This document shows positions 6,001-7,552 of a DNA stretch of 7,552 nt, piece by piece. How positions within the stretch are numbered: position 1 is the first letter of the stretch; every line of letters begins with the position of its first letter. The translations under genes and the position numbers were made by a program. The stretch spans positions 1 to 7,552 of the forward strand of contig JAILHQ010000110.1 of assembly GCA_024695725.1 (NCBI GenBank). Reading direction: 5' to 3'. Source of the DNA: Cyanobacteria bacterium RUI128. Lineage in GTDB: Bacteria; Cyanobacteriota; Vampirovibrionia; Gastranaerophilales; Gastranaerophilaceae. The notes under the pieces are model-generated. The model saw only the letters and a program-made list of their open reading frames with translations. It searched no databases and was not told the origin of the DNA.

Positions 6001-6045
6001 AGCCTCCTCGTCCGCTTTTTTATTTTGCAAAAAACTGACAAAGGC
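6001..6045 (+). repeat. Putative attR: second copy of the 45 bp tRNA-Gly 3' end repeat
   Basis: Identical to 4804-4848. The upstream bases here do not complete a tRNA: there is no matching T-arm 5' strand, anticodon arm or acceptor 5' strand. It is therefore a copy of the 3' end only. The next gene on the minus strand stops 7 bases to its right, so any terminator of that gene must lie in or beyond the repeat. Confidence 0.8.
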
Positions 6046-6052
6046 TAGATTT

Positions 6053-6982
6053 TTATATTGCTTTGTTTGCCTCAATTTCCATCATTTTATAATGAAATGC
6101 CAGTTGTTCGTTTGTGAAGGTCATAGGATCTATGACCGCACGTTCTAAATAAATAAATCTTGGGCAGTCTTTTACAAGAGAAAAACGTTTATAAGAACTG
6201 TTAAAGAACATTTCTTTCAATTCATTTAAAAAGGCCCCTGTCGGTATCCCGCCAATCTCTGATTTTGTTTCTGCTTTCGGCAAAAGATTAAAGATATCCT
6301 CAAATTGAACATTGTCATTATGTCCCCACATTTTATCAGACTCAAAAAGTTTTTTGACTCCTGCCAATGAACGCCCCGTGTTACAGTAGTCTATAAAGAT
6401 ATAATGTTTATTTGATTTTTTAACTTCTTCTTTGGACAGTCCGATTGAATCAAGATATTTTTTCAGTATATCAAAATCAGCATCTGTTCTTTCTAAAGCT
6501 TCGAACTTAGAGTCAGGTTTATCTAAATCTAAAAACCTTGGGGCTCGACTCATTGGCAGTGGTTTCACACGTTCATCTCCAATTTTGTTTCCGAGACATT
6601 TCCCAATAGAAGAAAGCGAACGCCCTATCGGAATGACGATATAATTCCCTTCCCCAAATTTTTGATTTAGTTCATCTTTAATACAATTTGCGGTCAGGTC
6701 ATGATACATTAATGCCTCGGTTACACTCTTATCAAACCCGATATACTCTTTGTTGTGGTAAATAATATCATTAACACGTTTGCTTAGGTACGCACGTCTT
6801 TCCGGTGAAAGATTACGATACCATTCCATTGAAAGTATTTTGCGGCCCTTAAATGGCAGAGGCTTTGCAAAGGTATCAAATCTATTACTTGATACGGGGG
6901 AACTGCATGAAACAACCGGTGTAGAATTACACTTGTTATTTCTGTACAAATTAACTTGTTGCGGGCAATATGCAATTTTCAT
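6053..6982 (-). CDS. Phosphoribosyltransferase-like protein with 'MKIAY' leader
   Basis: A 309-residue protein directly outside attR. Residues 1-13 (MKIAYCPQQVNLY) match the start of the GNAT-like protein at 5186. A Ser/Asn-rich linker follows, then PLPFKGRK near 41-48. From about residue 110 the pattern suggests a divergent phosphoribosyltransferase (Rossmann-like) fold: IVIPIGRSLSSIGKCLG (115-131) sits like the pyrophosphate loop, PLPMSRAP (141-148) like the middle loop, and YIFIDYCNTGRSLAGVK (194-210) like the PRPP motif with its T-G-x-S/T-L core. The usual acidic pair is reduced to one Asp, so activity is uncertain. This is fold recognition by eye. There is no signal peptide or membrane segment. 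No clear Shine-Dalgarno site precedes the ATG, unlike most genes here. No partner gene is visible. Confidence 0.6.
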   Translation of the reverse strand: MKIAYCPQQVNLYRNNKCNSTPVVSCSSPVSSNRFDTFAKPLPFKGRKILSMEWYRNLSPERRAYLSKRVNDIIYHNKEYIGFDKSVTEALMYHDLTANCIKDELNQKFGEGNYIVIPIGRSLSSIGKCLGNKIGDERVKPLPMSRAPRFLDLDKPDSKFEALERTDADFDILKKYLDSIGLSKEEVKKSNKHYIFIDYCNTGRSLAGVKKLFESDKMWGHNDNVQFEDIFNLLPKAETKSEIGGIPTGAFLNELKEMFFNSSYKRFSLVKDCPRFIYLERAVIDPMTFTNEQLAFHYKMMEIEANKAI

Positions 6983-7049
6983 ACTAATTTAATGCGTATA
7001 AAATTTTTTTTGCTAAACTTCACAACGATTCGCACTATACATATCACTA

Positions 7050-7178
7050 ATCAAAGAATGTGAGAGCTTTACCCGTGATGATAGCCACTTACACGATGAT
7101 ATAGTAGATGCGCTTGATTATTTGATTATTGAGGGGTTAGCAAAACAAAGTGTATCGTTGTTAGATTACTTTATGTAG
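7050..7178 (+). pseudogene. Phage terminase large subunit, C-terminal remnant
   Basis: The plus-strand frame ending at TAG 7176-7178 reads KECESFTRDDSHLHDDIVDALDY and continues LIIEGLAKQ to SLLDYFM. HDDIVDAL (7092-7115) is the hallmark near the end of terminase large subunits, carrying the last metal-binding Asp of the packaging nuclease. The frame is blocked upstream by TAA at 7014-7016, and the ATPase domain and most of the nuclease are missing, so only the last 40 or so codons survive. The left junction lies between 7017 and 7053, next to the start region of the gene at 6053. It indicates that a tailed-phage genome or prophage once occupied this site. The fragment is short, but the motif is distinctive. 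Confidence 0.6.
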
Positions 7179-7191
7179 GAGTAAATGTGAT

Positions 7192-7207
7192 ATACTAATA
7201 TTAGTAT
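7192..7207. repeat. Perfect 16-base palindrome
   Basis: ATACTAATATTAGTAT is fully self-complementary and is followed by TTTTATC. It could be an operator or, folded, a weak AT-rich terminator after the terminase remnant. AT-rich palindromes of this size can arise by chance, so the function is open. Confidence 0.4.
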
Positions 7208-7236
7208 TTTTATCAACTATATATTCTAAAAGGAGT

Positions 7237-7262
7237 GAGGGCTGTCAATAATGATAGCCCTC
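7237..7262 (+). terminator. Long hairpin downstream of the terminase remnant
   Basis: GAGGGCTGTCA (7237-7247) pairs with TGATAGCCCTC (7252-7262), eleven base pairs with one G-T, around an ATAA loop. The stem is strong, but the following TTGGGTTT is a poor T-run. It is probably a transcription end of the former phage operon or a processed RNA hairpin. Confidence 0.45.
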
Positions 7263-7266
7263 TTGG

Positions 7267-7286
7267 GTTTAACAAATCTGTTAAAC
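7267..7286. repeat. GTTTAAC inverted repeat
   Basis: GTTTAAC (7267-7273) and GTTAAAC (7280-7286) form a perfect 7-base-pair stem around AAATCT. It is one of four consecutive dyads between 7237 and 7347 and has an operator-like shape. Confidence 0.45.
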
Positions 7287-7298
7287 TTGTAACTCAAT

Positions 7299-7334
7299 AA
7301 TATCATGCTTTTTCAGGCATGGTATTGTTTTTGT
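7299..7334 (+). terminator. Terminator-like hairpin with T-run
   Basis: AATATCATGC (7299-7308) pairs with GCATGGTATT (7317-7326), ten pairs with one T-G, around an 8-base loop. TGTTTTTGTT follows. It would end plus-strand transcription from the phage-remnant side before the promoter at 7357. Confidence 0.45.
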
Positions 7335-7347
7335 TACATAGTGTAAC
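7333..7347. repeat. GTTACA-TGTAAC dyad
   Basis: GTTACA (7333-7338) and TGTAAC (7342-7347) are perfect inverted repeats with a TAG spacer. They lie 9 bases upstream of the -35 box of the promoter at 7357, a natural place for a regulator of the downstream RNA. Confidence 0.4.
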
Positions 7348-7356
7348 TCTATGGGG

Positions 7357-7384
7357 TTGAAAAAGTTAGAAAATAGATTATAAT
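7357..7384 (+). promoter_or_regulatory. Near-consensus sigma70 promoter for the structured RNA
   Basis: TTGAAA (7357-7362, five of six), a 16-base spacer and a perfect TATAAT (7379-7384). It is the best promoter match in the window. The expected start is near 7391, about 11 bases before the closing stem of the structured region. Confidence 0.7.
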
Positions 7385-7390
7385 GGGAAT

Positions 7391-7511
7391 ACAGTATTTA
7401 TAGATTGACTAATGACGTACGGCAAATCGCTACCGTATCAAAGGGCAATGGCTTAGGCGTATCCCGATTACATGTAGGAGTTTGGAGACCTACATATAGT
7501 CAATCTTTTTG
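7391..7511 (+). ncRNA. Candidate structured small RNA, four-way junction, family unknown
   Basis: The span contains no significant reading frame but a coherent fold. The closing stem AGATTGACTA (7402-7411) pairs with TAGTCAATCT (7497-7506), ten perfect pairs. Inside are three arms. P2: TGA-[CG bulge]-TACGG (7413-7422) with CCGTATCA (7433-7440) and a 10-base loop. P3: GGG-[CA bulge]-ATG (7443-7450) with TATCCC (7460-7465) and a 9-base loop. P4: ATGTAGG (7472-7478) with CCTACAT (7489-7495) and a 10-base loop. A strong promoter sits at 7357-7384 and a T-rich tract begins at 7506. It does not match tRNA, 5S, SRP, tmRNA or common riboswitch cores that I know. It could be a stand-alone small RNA, a riboswitch-like leader of a gene beyond 7552, or the RNA part of a mobile or defence system. 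The fold was worked out by eye. Confidence 0.5.
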
Positions 7512-7520
7512 TATGTTTTG
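7497..7520 (+). terminator. T-rich end of the structured RNA
   Basis: The 3' strand of the ten-base-pair closing stem runs directly into TTTTTGTATGTTTTG, so the whole closed structure could act as a terminator stem. The long enclosed loop makes this less typical than a simple hairpin. The remaining 7521-7552 shows nothing further. Confidence 0.4.
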
Positions 7521-7552
7521 TTTCTTAAAATATTATCTGCAGGAATAATACT

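Larger units (their letters stand above)
4804..6045. mobile_element. Putative tRNA-Gly-integrated element without integrase, about 1.2 kb
   Basis: The two 45-base repeats bound a unit of 1197 bases (repeat start to repeat start). Inside are two hairpins next to attL, a cluster of phased TTGCAC repeats, one minus-strand GNAT-like gene and a hairpin next to attR. There is no integrase, excisionase or replication gene. It may be a non-autonomous element mobilised in trans, or the remainder of a larger island after deletion. The gene inside is visibly more AT-rich than cysK or the transporter gene, consistent with acquired DNA. The repeats are certain; the mobility is inferred from them. Confidence 0.5.

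Noticed and set aside
6001..6045. A second tRNA-Gly gene
   Set aside because: Only the 3' end is present; the rest of the cloverleaf is missing upstream.
7235..7300. Small plus-strand frame from GTG 7235 (about 21 codons)
   Set aside because: It runs through two strong hairpins, has a GTG start overlapping its own possible ribosome-binding site, and is too short to support.
7402..7440. Hammerhead ribozyme, suggested by CTAATGA followed by a stem and AAA
   Set aside because: The invariant G of CTGATGA is an A here, and the GAAA core and cleavage-site geometry are missing.

Overview
The window is AT-rich bacterial DNA with standard gene structure (Shine-Dalgarno sites, sigma70-like promoters, intrinsic terminators). 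The best guess for the source is a gut non-photosynthetic cyanobacterium of the Melainabacteria/Gastranaerophilales type. This rests on an atpD-atpC pair, a 'MGLSASQ...' coiled-coil protein of a style I associate with that group, and two accessory proteins with an odd 'MKIAY-P--NLY' amino end, one of which has an FKG motif near residue 45. This is recognition from memory, not a database match.

The left half (1-4750) is ordinary chromosome. It holds the end of the F1 ATP synthase beta gene, then atpC and its terminator. A minus-strand gene for a 268-residue protein of unknown function converges on atpC. Next come a tightly coupled cysK-cysE pair on the minus strand (the last two steps of cysteine synthesis) and, divergently transcribed, a major facilitator transporter with a His/acidic cytoplasmic tail.

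The right half (4748-7552) is accessory DNA anchored on a tRNA-Gly(CCC) gene with its own promoter. The last 16 bases of the tRNA plus 29 bases downstream are repeated perfectly 1197 bp further on, as expected for attL and attR of an element integrated at the tRNA 3' end. The enclosed segment is only about 1.2 kb. It has no integrase, one GNAT-like gene, and a cluster of TTGCAC repeats spaced by close to one DNA helical turn, which may be recombinase arm sites. Just outside attR is a second accessory gene, probably phosphoribosyltransferase-like. It shares its amino-terminal leader, and apparently part of its upstream region, with the GNAT-like gene although the bodies differ. Further right is a carboxy-terminal scrap of a phage terminase large subunit, then a run of hairpins.

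At the far right a near-consensus promoter precedes about 115 nt that can fold into a closed four-way junction with three arms, ending at a T-rich tract. I do not recognise it as a known RNA family. The integrase-less tRNA element with helically phased repeats, the shared leader module and this candidate RNA are the parts most worth following up.
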